From Chryseobacterium indologenes (lineage in GTDB: Bacteria > Bacteroidota > Bacteroidia > Flavobacteriales > Weeksellaceae): a DNA stretch of 64,000 nt. This document shows positions 6,705-16,757 of this stretch, piece after piece. The position numbers and the translations under genes were made by a program. How positions within the stretch are numbered: position 1 is the first letter of the stretch; each line of letters begins with the position of its first letter. The DNA is taken from positions 2,542,001 to 2,606,000 of the forward strand of contig NZ_CP018786.1 in NCBI RefSeq assembly GCF_002025665.1. The letters are read 5' to 3'. The notes beneath the pieces are model-generated. The model ran no database searches. It was given only the letters and a program-made list of their open reading frames with translations, and was not told the DNA's origin.

Positions 6705-9700
6705 ATGAAGAAGTATCCAATTCCTGCGAATGAAGAAGGGAGAATGAAGAAACTGGAGTATTTTGATCTTTTAAACCTTGAAAAAGATCCCCAGTTAGAC
6801 ATTTTTGCAGAAACCGCATGTCTGGTGACAGACTGTCCTGCAGCGCTTATTGCCATGATGGAAAGCGAAACCCAGACCATTCAGAGTTGCGTGGGAATGG
6901 CTCTTGATTTTGTAGACAGAAAAAATACGGTATGCCAATATTCAATTGCAAGTGGAGAAATTCTGATCATCAATGATACATTATTGGATGAAAGATCATC
7001 AGAAAATCCACTCATTCTGGCGGGCGGAATCCGGTTTTATGCAGGAGTTCCTTTGATTGATGATGAAGGTTTTGTATTGGGAACCATCTGCGTTATCGAC
7101 TATAAACCTAAAACCATCACAGAAGACCAGATATCTGCTCTAAAAAAGATAGGAGACGCGATCACAAAAATTCTGACGGGCAAAAGGAAAAATATCCAGG
7201 CTGAGTATTTTCAACAAACTTTTACCATTTCCAATAACCTGATCTGTGTTCTGGGTAAAGATTTCTCACTGAAAGAGATTAATCCGGCTTTTGAAAATAC
7301 ATTTCAAATGGATAAAGGTCAGATTCTCGGCCAGAATTTCCTGGACCTGATAGGGAATCATAATTCTCAACTCCAATTACTTTCCAAAAACCTTCCCAAT
7401 ACGGATGAAGAAGTAACATTTACTACTTCAACAAAAATAGATGATATCCAAACGATCATTATTGAATGGTATTTAAAGCTCAATCAAAATCATTCAGAGA
7501 TTTTTTGTTTTGGAATTAATATCACCCAACGTATTGAAGAAAAGCTTAAACTAGAAAGCTCTGAACGCCGCTTCAGAAGCTTCTTTGAAAATGCTATAGG
7601 CTTAATGAGTATGCATGATATGGAAGGAAATATCATTGCTGTCAACGAGAAAGGAAGAGAAACCCTTCAATATTCTGTCGAAGAGGTAGAAAGGTTGAAT
7701 TTAAAAGACCTTGTTCCCCAGAAAAACTGGCCTCTTCTTGAACAATACCTCGAAAGAATCAACAAAAATCAGGAAGATTTCGGAACCATGATCCTGAGAA
7801 CTAAAGGAGGTGAAGACATGATCTGGATGTACCATAATCTTGTGGAAATCAACAAAGAAGGAAATCCTTACGTGGTGAGTACCGCACTGAATGTTACCGA
7901 AAGAATAACTTTGGAAAAAGATCTTGTTCATACCAAAAAGATGTTGGAACAAACCAGTGCCGTTGCACAGGTGGGAGGATGGGAAGTCAACCTGAAAAAC
8001 AATACTGTTCTCTGGTCACAATCTACCAGAGAAATCCATAAAATAGATAAAAATTTCCAGCCTGATTTTGAAAATGCACTGGGGTTCTATAGTGAAAAAA
8101 GCCGTGAGAAACTGGAATTCTTATTCGAAAAAGCTATAAAAGAAGGGATTCCCTATGATGAAGAATTACAGCTTGTACAAAATGACGGCATGATGATCTG
8201 GGTAAGGGTAAAAGGTATCCCGGAATTTGAAGATGGAGTATGCACCAGAGTCTATGGAATTATTCAGAATATTGATACCTTCAAAAATATCTACCTGGAA
8301 CTGGCTAAAAAAGAAGCTATGCTGCAGTCTTTTGTAAAATATGTACCTTCTACAGTAGCCATGTTTGACAAAGATCTCAATTATGTTTCTGTAAGCAGAA
8401 GCTGGAAAGATGAGTTTCAGATGAATGACATCAGACTTATTGGTGAGAACATGTTTAAAATCTCACCCAATGTACCGGATGAGAGATTAAAAATATATCA
8501 GGATGCACTGGCAGGAAAGGCCTATAAAAATGAAGATATGGCCATAGAAGTTCCGGGTAAAGGAATCATTCAGCATTACAGTGTAGAAGTGACGCCTTGG
8601 TACCTTTCCAATAATGTTATCGGAGGAATTATTGTTTCTGCACAGAATATTACCCCTTCCGTAAGAATCAATAGAGAACTGAAAAATGCCAAGAAAATGG
8701 CAGATATTGCCAGCAAAGCAAAGTCTGAATTCTTAGCCAACATGAGCCATGAAATCCGGACTCCGCTGAACGGTGTTATTGGTTTTTCCGATCTTCTTTT
8801 AAAAACTCCGTTGAATGATATACAGACTCAATACCTCAATTATATCAATGAATCAGGAGAGAATTTATTGAATATCATCAATGATATTCTTGATTTTTCC
8901 AAGGTAGAATCCGGAAAAATGGATCTTATCATTGAAAAATCCAATATTTATGACATGGTAAGTCAGGTGATCAATGTAATCCTTTACCAGTCACAGAAAA
9001 AAAATATAGAATTACTCCTCAATATAGAACAGGGTCTTCCTGAAATCATGTGGCTGGATGAATCAAGACTGAAACAAATTTTAGTCAACCTTCTTGGAAA
9101 TGCCGTGAAATTTACACAACAGGGAGAAATAGAGCTTAAAGTAGAAAAGCTCAATATTGATAACAAGAATATCAAACTTAGATTTTCTGTAAGAGATACC
9201 GGAATTGGTATTCCTAAGGAAAAGCAACACCATATTTTCAATGCCTTTACGCAAGAAAACAGCTCTATCAGTAAAACGTATGGAGGAACGGGTCTCGGAT
9301 TGACCATTTCCAATAATATTCTGAAATATATGGGAAGCAGCCTGTCATTGGTAAGTGAACTTCAAAAAGGTTCTGTTTTCTATTTTGACTTAGAGGTTCC
9401 TTATGAACTATCTGATCGTCATGAAGACGAAGATCTGAAAATAAGCAAAGTACTTATTGTAGATGATAATGAAGCAAACAGAATTATCATTCAACACATG
9501 CTTGCTTATAAAAATATAGATTCAAAGCTTGCGGCCAATGGAATGGAGGCTCTTCAGATACTGCTTGCAGGAGAGCGTTTTGATGTCATTCTGATGGATT
9601 ATCATATGCCTATCATTTCCGGTCTGGAAACAATAGAAAAAATCAAGGAACTATTCAGCAAACAAAATGAATCTTCTCCTTTGATTATTCTCCACACGTC

Positions 9701-10613
9701 TTCCGAGGAACATGATGTGATCAATTCTTTCCGTCAGGAAAACAATTCATTCTTCCTGCTGAAGCCTATCAAGTCTGAAGAACTCTATAAAACATTGAGA
9801 CGAGCTGTAAAAAACACTGAAAAGGAGGTAACCAGCATTGCACAACCGGAAACAGAAGACTCTATACTGATGCAGGCACCGCAGGTTTTATTGGTGGATG
9901 ACAATCCTGTTAATATGGTTCTTAACCACAAAATGATGCGTTCATTGGTACCGGATGCACATCTTACAGAAGCTACGGATGGACTTCAGGCAGTTTTGCA
10001 GTGTAAAGAAAAGGCATTCAATATCATTTTAATGGATGTTCAGATGCCGGTAATGGATGGTATTGAAGCGACCAAACAAATCCGTTTACTCCCGGAATAT
10101 TCTAATGTTCCCATTATTGGGGTAACGGCAGGTAATGTACTGGGAGAGAAAGAAAAATGTCTGGATTCCGGGATGAATGACTTCCTTCCTAAACCTTTAA
10201 GGCAGGCAGATCTGCTGGAAATGCTTAAAAAGTACATCATTAACGAAAGTAATAACCCTGCTGAAGATTCTTCCCATCAGGAAAATTACCTTGATATAAA
10301 TCTTCTGAACGAACAAATAGGTGACGATGATGAAGATTTCAGGAAAATCTTCTTAAATCTTGTCATAGAACAACTTAATCAGGCTGAAGAAAATATCAAA
10401 AAAAGTACTGCTGAAAAAGACAGTGACCACCTGAAACTGATTCTTCACAAACTCAAAGGAACAGCAGGAACAGCAGGATTGGTAAAACTTACAGAACGTA
10501 CTGCCAGCTGGGAGAAAAAAGCAGAAACGAACATGGATTTTATGTCCATGGAAGAAGAAATTATCCGCGAAATAACAACAGGATTACAATTAATTAAAAA
10601 TCTAATACAATAA
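6705..10613 (+). CDS. Hybrid sensor histidine kinase: GAF-PAS4-HisKA-HATPase-REC-REC-Hpt
   Basis: A 1302-residue soluble hybrid kinase without obvious membrane helices. Domains in order: GAF (about 15-165), four PAS units (about 165-660), HisKA with phospho-acceptor His682 in MSHEIRTPLNG, HATPase with NLLGNAVKF, DTGIGIP and GGTGLGL, receiver 1 (Asp965), receiver 2 (Asp1111) and a C-terminal Hpt domain (His1248 in LHKLKGTAGT). A full intramolecular phosphorelay is present. It should sense a cytoplasmic signal through GAF/PAS and hand phosphate from Hpt to a separate receiver, most likely the stand-alone regulator 12 bases downstream. A second ATG at 6744 is possible. The gene leads the exopolysaccharide-like cluster, suggesting that the relay controls it. 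Confidence 0.96.
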   Translation: MKKYPIPANEEGRMKKLEYFDLLNLEKDPQLDIFAETACLVTDCPAALIAMMESETQTIQSCVGMALDFVDRKNTVCQYSIASGEILIINDTLLDERSSENPLILAGGIRFYAGVPLIDDEGFVLGTICVIDYKPKTITEDQISALKKIGDAITKILTGKRKNIQAEYFQQTFTISNNLICVLGKDFSLKEINPAFENTFQMDKGQILGQNFLDLIGNHNSQLQLLSKNLPNTDEEVTFTTSTKIDDIQTIIIEWYLKLNQNHSEIFCFGINITQRIEEKLKLESSERRFRSFFENAIGLMSMHDMEGNIIAVNEKGRETLQYSVEEVERLNLKDLVPQKNWPLLEQYLERINKNQEDFGTMILRTKGGEDMIWMYHNLVEINKEGNPYVVSTALNVTERITLEKDLVHTKKMLEQTSAVAQVGGWEVNLKNNTVLWSQSTREIHKIDKNFQPDFENALGFYSEKSREKLEFLFEKAIKEGIPYDEELQLVQNDGMMIWVRVKGIPEFEDGVCTRVYGIIQNIDTFKNIYLELAKKEAMLQSFVKYVPSTVAMFDKDLNYVSVSRSWKDEFQMNDIRLIGENMFKISPNVPDERLKIYQDALAGKAYKNEDMAIEVPGKGIIQHYSVEVTPWYLSNNVIGGIIVSAQNITPSVRINRELKNAKKMADIASKAKSEFLANMSHEIRTPLNGVIGFSDLLLKTPLNDIQTQYLNYINESGENLLNIINDILDFSKVESGKMDLIIEKSNIYDMVSQVINVILYQSQKKNIELLLNIEQGLPEIMWLDESRLKQILVNLLGNAVKFTQQGEIELKVEKLNIDNKNIKLRFSVRDTGIGIPKEKQHHIFNAFTQENSSISKTYGGTGLGLTISNNILKYMGSSLSLVSELQKGSVFYFDLEVPYELSDRHEDEDLKISKVLIVDDNEANRIIIQHMLAYKNIDSKLAANGMEALQILLAGERFDVILMDYHMPIISGLETIEKIKELFSKQNESSPLIILHTSSEEHDVINSFRQENNSFFLLKPIKSEELYKTLRRAVKNTEKEVTSIAQPETEDSILMQAPQVLLVDDNPVNMVLNHKMMRSLVPDAHLTEATDGLQAVLQCKEKAFNIILMDVQMPVMDGIEATKQIRLLPEYSNVPIIGVTAGNVLGEKEKCLDSGMNDFLPKPLRQADLLEMLKKYIINESNNPAEDSSHQENYLDINLLNEQIGDDDEDFRKIFLNLVIEQLNQAEENIKKSTAEKDSDHLKLILHKLKGTAGTAGLVKLTERTASWEKKAETNMDFMSMEEEIIREITTGLQLIKNLIQ

Positions 10614-10625
10614 AATACTAAAATT

Positions 10626-10982
10626 ATGCTGATTCTAATCGCCGAAGACGACGAACTGATTCTAAAAACGATTGAACACAAATTATTAAAAGAAGGGCAT
10701 GAAGTGATCCTGACCCGAAACGGGAAAGACGCTATCGAAACCCTTAAAACCAGAGATGTAGATCTGGCTATCACAGATATTATGATGCCGTTTGCCTCAG
10801 GAATTGAAATACTTTCAGCCATTAAAACCATGGGCAAGCAGGTACCAGTAATCATGCTTTCCAGCATGGGGCAGGAAGAAGTAGTACTGAATGCTTTTGA
10901 CCTCGGAGCTGCCGATTTTATTGTGAAACCATTCAGTCCCAATGAATTGATATTAAGAATAAAAAGATTCTCTTTAAAATAA
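10626..10982 (+). CDS. Stand-alone response regulator receiver protein
   Basis: 118 residues forming just one CheY-like receiver domain: acidic pair in AEDDELI, phospho-acceptor Asp51 in ITDIMMP, Ser near residue 80 and Lys in FIVKPFSP. There is no DNA-binding or enzymatic output domain. It sits between the Hpt-bearing kinase and the HEAT/glycosyltransferase genes, with 9-12 base gaps, so it probably accepts phosphate from the kinase and acts by protein contact. Allosteric control of the neighbouring HEAT protein or synthase is an attractive inference, since no transcription factor is encoded in the operon. Confidence 0.95.
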   Translation: MLILIAEDDELILKTIEHKLLKEGHEVILTRNGKDAIETLKTRDVDLAITDIMMPFASGIEILSAIKTMGKQVPVIMLSSMGQEEVVLNAFDLGAADFIVKPFSPNELILRIKRFSLK

Positions 10983-10991
10983 ACTAAAGCC

Positions 10992-12059
10992 ATGTTTCTC
11001 ACCACTTCTGTGCATTTTCTTTTTCTTGTTTTTCTGGGAATGCTATCTTTAGTACTCTTACTGATTATTGTTGTACTGATTTACAGCTTTTATCAGTACA
11101 GAGAATCTGTTCAGGCCTTCAGATGGTCTGAAGTGATCAATAAAAAAATCTCAGAAGTGATTGTATATGGCGAAGAGGAAATGTATGCAGACACTAACTT
11201 TTCAGTGGCTTCTGGCAGTCCTTCATTCAGAAATCTATTCCTTCAGAAACTGGCAGAATCCGAGAAAAAATTTTCCGGAGCAGCTCAAAATAAGCTCAAA
11301 GACTTATTCCGGGAATATGGCCTTCAGGAAGAAGCATTGAAAAAACTGAATCAAAAGAAAGAACATATTATTGCAGGAGGAATACAGGAGCTTACAGCAA
11401 TGCACGTGGAAGAAGCATTGCCAAAAATTTCTACATTTTTAACCCATCCTTCAGCTCAGGTGTATCAGGAGGCTCAATATGCGATGGTTAACTTTAAAGG
11501 ATTTGAAGGTCTTCATTTTCTGAACAGCATTTCCTCCAGAATATCAGAATGGCAGCAGCTTCGTTTGCTTATTTCAATCACCCACATTCCTGAAAAATCA
11601 GGGGATAGTATTAAAAAATGGATGGAAAGTTCTAATGAATCCGTAGTCATTTTTACCCTTAAGCTATTAAGAAAATTTCAGATATTATCACTCTATTCTA
11701 CAGTAATTGATCTGTTGAATCATCCTTCCGTTGAAGTAAGGGTACAAGCAGTACAGACTTTATTGTCACTGGAAAATTCTTCCACCATTGCTCATCTTAT
11801 GGAAATGTATCCAAATCAACCCATTGAAGTGCAGAAAGAGGTTCTGAAAGTCATGAAAAAGTCAAAAGAACAATGCAGTACGGATTTTCTGAAAAATCAA
11901 TTATTAAACAATGCTGATTCAGGGATAAAGGTGTATGCTGCAGAAGCTTTATGTGCTTTGGAGCAACAGGAATACCTGGCAGAAATATCTCAAAAAGAAA
12001 CCTCTTCAGAAGAACTCATTCAAATTATTAAATACGCATTACAGGAAAAAGTATGTTAG
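10992..12059 (+). CDS. Membrane-anchored HEAT-repeat protein
   Basis: 355 residues. A single membrane helix at about residues 9-35 anchors a long helical domain. From about residue 125 the helices come in HEAT-like pairs (LPKISTFLTHPSAQVYQEAQYAMVN, then VIDLLNHPSVEVRVQAVQTLL, then SGIKVYAAEALCAL). HEAT repeats are protein-binding scaffolds. The last codons overlap the start of the glycosyltransferase fusion by 7 bases, so the two are translationally coupled and probably interact. In this operon it is the natural candidate for a link between the receiver protein and the synthase; that role is inferred. Confidence 0.88.
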   Translation: MFLTTSVHFLFLVFLGMLSLVLLLIIVVLIYSFYQYRESVQAFRWSEVINKKISEVIVYGEEEMYADTNFSVASGSPSFRNLFLQKLAESEKKFSGAAQNKLKDLFREYGLQEEALKKLNQKKEHIIAGGIQELTAMHVEEALPKISTFLTHPSAQVYQEAQYAMVNFKGFEGLHFLNSISSRISEWQQLRLLISITHIPEKSGDSIKKWMESSNESVVIFTLKLLRKFQILSLYSTVIDLLNHPSVEVRVQAVQTLLSLENSSTIAHLMEMYPNQPIEVQKEVLKVMKKSKEQCSTDFLKNQLLNNADSGIKVYAAEALCALEQQEYLAEISQKETSSEELIQIIKYALQEKVC

Positions 12060-15000
12060 AATTCTCACACATCATCTATGAAGTTGTTATTTGGTTGTTT
12101 TTGGTTTACGGAACAGCAGTAACCCTTATCTATGGCTGGATAGGAATTTATGCGTTGGGTGCTGTATTGCGTTATAAAAAAGAAAATACATTCACAGACT
12201 ACAGCATCATTGCGGCTAATCCCAATGCTCCTGTATTCAGCGTTATTGCTCCGGCCTATAATGAAGGAATGACCATTGTGGAAAATGTACGTTCTCTCTT
12301 ATCTCTTTACTATCATAATCTTGAAATTATCATTGTAAATGACGGAAGTAAGGATGATTCTATCCAAAAGCTGATCGAAGCTTACGAACTTGAATCTGTA
12401 GTTTATTTTATTCAGGGAAAAATAGAAACCAATGCGGTAAGAGGAGTTTATAAAAGTAAAAACCCGGCCTTTAAAAAACTGATTGTTGTTGATAAAGAAA
12501 ACGGAGGAAAGGCAGATGCTTTAAATGTTGGCGTCAATATTTCTTCCGGTGAATATCTGGTCTGCATTGATGTTGACTGTATTCTGGAGCAGGACTCCAT
12601 TTTAAAGCTTGCAAAGCCCATGCTGGAGCAGACTGATAAAAAGTTCATTGCATGCGGTGGAGTGATTCGTCTGGCTAACAATTGCGTCATTGAAAACGGA
12701 AAAGTAGTAAGTGTCAATATGCCGAAAACCCTACTGGGAAGAACACAGGCATTGGAATATATCCGAGCTTTTGTATTGGGGCGTATGGCGTGGTCCAGAG
12801 CTTCAGGATTGATTCTGATCTCCGGTGCTTTTGGAGTCTTTGACCGAAAAATCGTACTGGCTTGCGGTGGTTATGATAAAAGTACAGTGGGAGAGGACAT
12901 GGAGCTGGTGGTAAGAATGAGGAAGTACATGGAAGAAAAAAATGAGCCTTACGAAGTACTTACTATTCCGGATCCTCTATGCTGGACAGAAGTTCCCGAA
13001 TCCAAAGATATTCTTAGAAAACAGCGAAACAGATGGATGCGCGGTACCATGGAAACCCTGTGGAAACACCGAAAAATGATGTTCAATCCAAAGTATAAAA
13101 AACTGGGAATGATCAGCCTTCCTTATTGGTTCTTCTTTGAATTTCTCGGTCCGCTCATCGAATTTTCAGGTTATATTATCTTTATCATCTTTTTATTACT
13201 GGGAATTATCAACTGGCCATTCTTTATCGTTCTGTTCGCCCTCGTGATCTCAATGGGATTCTTATATTCCATCTATGCGATACTGGTGGATCTCGTAAGC
13301 CATCAGGTCTACACCAAAAGAAAAGACTTCTTTAGATTAATTTTCACAGCTTTTTCCGAACCTTTTTATTTTCATCCAATTGTGGTAAAAGCAGGGGTTA
13401 ACGGATTTATAGATTATTTCAAAAAATCTCATGGCTGGGGCGAAATGACAAGACAAGGTTTCAACCAAAGTACACAACATTTACCGCTGAAAGAAAGAAT
13501 ATCTGCTATTCTTCAGGTAGGACTCAAAAAATGGGGAATGCTGGCGTTGGTTTTCTTTGCATTATTTTTAATAGGAGTAACCGCAGAATCTCTATGGTAC
13601 AAATATACCTTTCCAAAATTTGAAACATCAGCCATTATTGGGCGTCTTTTCTTTGAAAACATTTTATTTGCCCTGCAACTGACATTCTGTGTCGGAGTTA
13701 TATATCTGATTATTAATTTTATCAAAGAAGGCTGGGCAAGAATTCTGGGAATTTTAACCCTGGTTGTTGTAGCAGTTACACAGTATATCTTATTCCTATA
13801 TTTTTCTGAAAGCCGTAACGTATTGGGTGCAGATCTTTTATACTACAGTAAAGAAGAGATGAAGCAGATTTTGCAGGCAAGCGGAATGCTCAACTTCAAA
13901 AACTTTGCATTACTGGGAATTTTGATAACAGCTTCTCTTGTTCCTTTATGGATTGCAGGTAAAACAGCTTTAAAATCAATATATCCGGGAATGATATTAT
14001 TGATTTTCGGATTATCAGCATTCTTTATTCCTTCCAATTTAGTAGGAGCAAAGGTTTTGAATTCTGAGAGTGAGTTTAACCAAAATGCAGCAAAAAGTAA
14101 ATGGGCTTATTTCTTTAAATCCAATGAAGACAATTTCATCAGCGACCATCCGGAACTCACCGAATTGCTAAGCGATAATGAAGATTTTACCGCCAACGCA
14201 GAAATGATCGATAAAAACTTTCCGTTCTGGAGAAAAGAAAACACCCCGGATTTCTTAGGATCTTATATGAACAAATCTGAGAAAGTTCCTAATCTTGTTT
14301 TTCTTGTTATGGAAGGCTTCGGACATGCGTATACATCTCCGAAAGGATATATCGGCAACTTCACCCCTTATCTTGATTCTTTATCCAATAAAGGGTTGTA
14401 TTGGGAAAACAGTTTAAGCTCAGCAGGAAGAACATTCGGAGCATTACCATCATTAACGGGATCTCTTCCTTTCGGAAAAAACGGCTTCCTTGAAATAGAA
14501 AAAACACCGGAGAATTTCAATCTTTATAATATCCTTAAAGCGAACGGATTTGAAACAGGATTTTATTATGGAGGTCATGTATCATTTGACCGCTACCGTG
14601 AATTCCTGGAATACAGTGGAGTAGATCATATTGTGGACGAAGCCTCATTCACCATTCCATACCGTAAACTTCCTGCTAACAACGGGGAGAGTTGGGGATA
14701 TGAAGATCAGGCAGTCTTAAATAAAATGCAACAGCAACAGAAACCGCAGAATCAGCCGTATTTCAATATGATACTTACACTTTCAACACATAATCCTTTT
14801 TTAATCAACAATAAGGATTATTATGAAAAGTTGTACAACCAAAGGCTAAACTCAGGGATTTTAACCAAAGAACAGAAAAAATGGGCAGCCGCTCATAAAA
14901 ATCAGCTCATCTCCGTCTTGAATGCTGATGATGCTATGAAAGGGTTCTTTGAAAATTACAGCAAACGTCCGGATTTCAAAAACACAATTTTTGTCATTAC

Positions 15001-15490
15001 AGGAGATCACAGTATGCCTGAAATTACCTTAGAATCTAAAATTGACAGATTCCATGTGCCTTTATTAATCTATTCACCATTATTAAAAGAATCAAAACGT
15101 TTTCATAAAACAGTAAGTCATTTTGATATTGCACCTTCTATTTTAGCGTACTACAGAAATAATTATAAAATCACTACACCTTCTACAGTAACATGGGTTG
15201 GAAGAGGATTCTCCGCAGATGCTGAAATCAACAAAGCCGGAATTCCTATGATGCAAAGTAAAAACCAGCTTATAGATTTTGTTTCTGAAAAATATTATAT
15301 CCATGATGGGCAGCTTTTCACGCTTAAAGACATGGAAGAAGATGCTTCCAATGACGCTGCAGCCATGAGTAAGATCAATGGAAGGTTCAATCAGTATAAA
15401 AGCATGAATGCTCAGTTTTATTCCACGAAAAAACTGATGCCGGATTCAGTAATCGTCAATTTTAAGAAAAAAACAAAATCAAAGTTTTAA
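12053..15490 (+). CDS. Glycosyltransferase family 2 synthase fused to LtaS-type sulfatase/phosphotransferase
   Basis: A 1145-residue fusion. Residues 1-480 are a processive membrane GT2 of the PgaC/cellulose-synthase type: Asp in VNDGS (about 96), the DVD metal motif (about 173), catalytic Asp in GEDMEL (about 280) and QRNRW (323-327), with flanking membrane helices. Residues about 500-690 add five membrane helices, followed by an extracytoplasmic alkaline-phosphatase-fold domain resembling lipoteichoic acid synthase and OpgB. Metal-site residues are visible: Glu754 (VMEGFG), nucleophile Thr794 (AGRTFG), Asp985 and His986 (TGDHSM). The five-helix plus sulfatase arrangement copies LtaS topology. 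The protein could polymerise a glycan and decorate it with phosphoglycerol or phosphoethanolamine. Its stop overlaps that of the convergent YaiO gene. Confidence 0.93.
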   Translation: MLEFSHIIYEVVIWLFLVYGTAVTLIYGWIGIYALGAVLRYKKENTFTDYSIIAANPNAPVFSVIAPAYNEGMTIVENVRSLLSLYYHNLEIIIVNDGSKDDSIQKLIEAYELESVVYFIQGKIETNAVRGVYKSKNPAFKKLIVVDKENGGKADALNVGVNISSGEYLVCIDVDCILEQDSILKLAKPMLEQTDKKFIACGGVIRLANNCVIENGKVVSVNMPKTLLGRTQALEYIRAFVLGRMAWSRASGLILISGAFGVFDRKIVLACGGYDKSTVGEDMELVVRMRKYMEEKNEPYEVLTIPDPLCWTEVPESKDILRKQRNRWMRGTMETLWKHRKMMFNPKYKKLGMISLPYWFFFEFLGPLIEFSGYIIFIIFLLLGIINWPFFIVLFALVISMGFLYSIYAILVDLVSHQVYTKRKDFFRLIFTAFSEPFYFHPIVVKAGVNGFIDYFKKSHGWGEMTRQGFNQSTQHLPLKERISAILQVGLKKWGMLALVFFALFLIGVTAESLWYKYTFPKFETSAIIGRLFFENILFALQLTFCVGVIYLIINFIKEGWARILGILTLVVVAVTQYILFLYFSESRNVLGADLLYYSKEEMKQILQASGMLNFKNFALLGILITASLVPLWIAGKTALKSIYPGMILLIFGLSAFFIPSNLVGAKVLNSESEFNQNAAKSKWAYFFKSNEDNFISDHPELTELLSDNEDFTANAEMIDKNFPFWRKENTPDFLGSYMNKSEKVPNLVFLVMEGFGHAYTSPKGYIGNFTPYLDSLSNKGLYWENSLSSAGRTFGALPSLTGSLPFGKNGFLEIEKTPENFNLYNILKANGFETGFYYGGHVSFDRYREFLEYSGVDHIVDEASFTIPYRKLPANNGESWGYEDQAVLNKMQQQQKPQNQPYFNMILTLSTHNPFLINNKDYYEKLYNQRLNSGILTKEQKKWAAAHKNQLISVLNADDAMKGFFENYSKRPDFKNTIFVITGDHSMPEITLESKIDRFHVPLLIYSPLLKESKRFHKTVSHFDIAPSILAYYRNNYKITTPSTVTWVGRGFSADAEINKAGIPMMQSKNQLIDFVSEKYYIHDGQLFTLKDMEEDASNDAAAMSKINGRFNQYKSMNAQFYSTKKLMPDSVIVNFKKKTKSKF

Positions 15491-16722
15491 AACTTTCGGG
15501 TATAGCCTAAAGTAATGTCAAACTGATTTCCTTTCTCACCCGGACGGAATTCCTGGTTATAATACATTGTTCCTATAGAAAAAAGATTGACGGAGCGGTA
15601 AGAAAAGTTATACTCAGCGCCTACTTTAAAGGTTTTAAGCTTAAAGGTCTCGTTTTCCAGAAGATTATTTCGGTATTCTTCCGGGCTTATTCCTGTTCCA
15701 ATCTGAAAAGCAAAATAATCCTGAGCTCCTTTAGTATAATAACGCACCGTTCCTGTATAAGAATGTGAAATGTTTTTGCTGTCAGGAGTAATATAAGTAC
15801 GCAGGTTGAACCAGAAATTTTTATAATATTTTCCTACAGCAGCAGTATACATCCAGATGCTGTTGCTGAAATGAAGCTGGCGGTATCCCAATTCTGCTTC
15901 AAAACTGTGAGGAAGATTGGCATTCAGGGAAACACCGGTACGGTATTTCGGAAACAGACCTACATCATCAGAATATCCTCCGCCTACATAAAGGTAGAAC
16001 ATTTTGGAAAGTCTTGGATACGCTTCCAATTCAATCTGTGTACCGCCTTGTGCAAATTTGTTTGCATAGTTTCCGCGAAGGATCACAGAACCAATAGGTG
16101 TAATTCTTTTGTAACTTACTCCTACGATATGCCAGTCATCATCAAATTGTTTGTCAAAATGGGAATAGTTGTAAATAATTCCAACAGCATTTTTAGAAGA
16201 CAGATCCTTGATTCTTACTGCAAGAGCCCTTGCCTCTGTATTTTTTGGATTAATAGATAATAGAGTGGTTACTGCTTTGTCAGCTTCTTCATAATTATCC
16301 ATTCCAAAATATACTTTTGCTTTCAACAATAGTAATGCCTCAGATTTAGAATGATAAAAAAGTCCTTTATCTATAATTTCGATAGCTTTTGTATTCTGAT
16401 CATTCCAGTATTCCAATGAAGCATACGCCAGGAAATAATCTTCATCCTGAACCTCTCTTTTTCCGAGATCTTCAAACACAGCTCTTGCTGCCGCTACGTC
16501 TTTATTCCAGGTATATAATCTTCCTAGAAAAACGGAAATATCAGTATAATTAGGTGCTTTTTCCAATGCCTCTTTTGCCAGGGCAATAGATGTAGCATAG
16601 TCTTTCTGCTCAAAAGCAGTGGTACGGGCTTTAACAAACAATTCATCAGCAGTAAGATTCTGCTGGCTATATAGAGTAATTGGGAAAAGTAATGCTAATA
16701 AAAAAGTCGGATATCTTTTCAT
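15487..16722 (-). CDS. YaiO family outer-membrane protein with TPR domain
   Basis: 411 residues: signal peptide (1-19), tetratricopeptide-like helical repeats (about 20-165, e.g. ALEKAPNYTDISVFLGRLY and AVTTLLSINPKNTEARALAV), then a beta-rich barrel of about 240 residues ending in YTRKF with a terminal aromatic residue, the usual outer-membrane insertion signal. This TPR-plus-barrel plan is that of YaiO and, more distantly, PgaA, the poly-GlcNAc exporter. In E. coli yaiO lies in the same region as the glycosyltransferase yaiP. Here it is convergent with the GT2-LtaS fusion, the two stop codons sharing TTAA. A role in exporting or retaining the polymer is inferred. Confidence 0.88.
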   Translation of the reverse strand: MKRYPTFLLALLFPITLYSQQNLTADELFVKARTTAFEQKDYATSIALAKEALEKAPNYTDISVFLGRLYTWNKDVAAARAVFEDLGKREVQDEDYFLAYASLEYWNDQNTKAIEIIDKGLFYHSKSEALLLLKAKVYFGMDNYEEADKAVTTLLSINPKNTEARALAVRIKDLSSKNAVGIIYNYSHFDKQFDDDWHIVGVSYKRITPIGSVILRGNYANKFAQGGTQIELEAYPRLSKMFYLYVGGGYSDDVGLFPKYRTGVSLNANLPHSFEAELGYRQLHFSNSIWMYTAAVGKYYKNFWFNLRTYITPDSKNISHSYTGTVRYYTKGAQDYFAFQIGTGISPEEYRNNLLENETFKLKTFKVGAEYNFSYRSVNLFSIGTMYYNQEFRPGEKGNQFDITLGYTRKF

Positions 16723-16757
16723 CGAAGTTTATTATTAATGAGCTACATCTGGTATCA

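Noticed and set aside
10445-11005. 186-residue minus-strand ORF
   Set aside because: It spans the 3' end of the histidine kinase and the whole receiver gene, both certain; its composition is Ser/Ile-rich shadow sequence.
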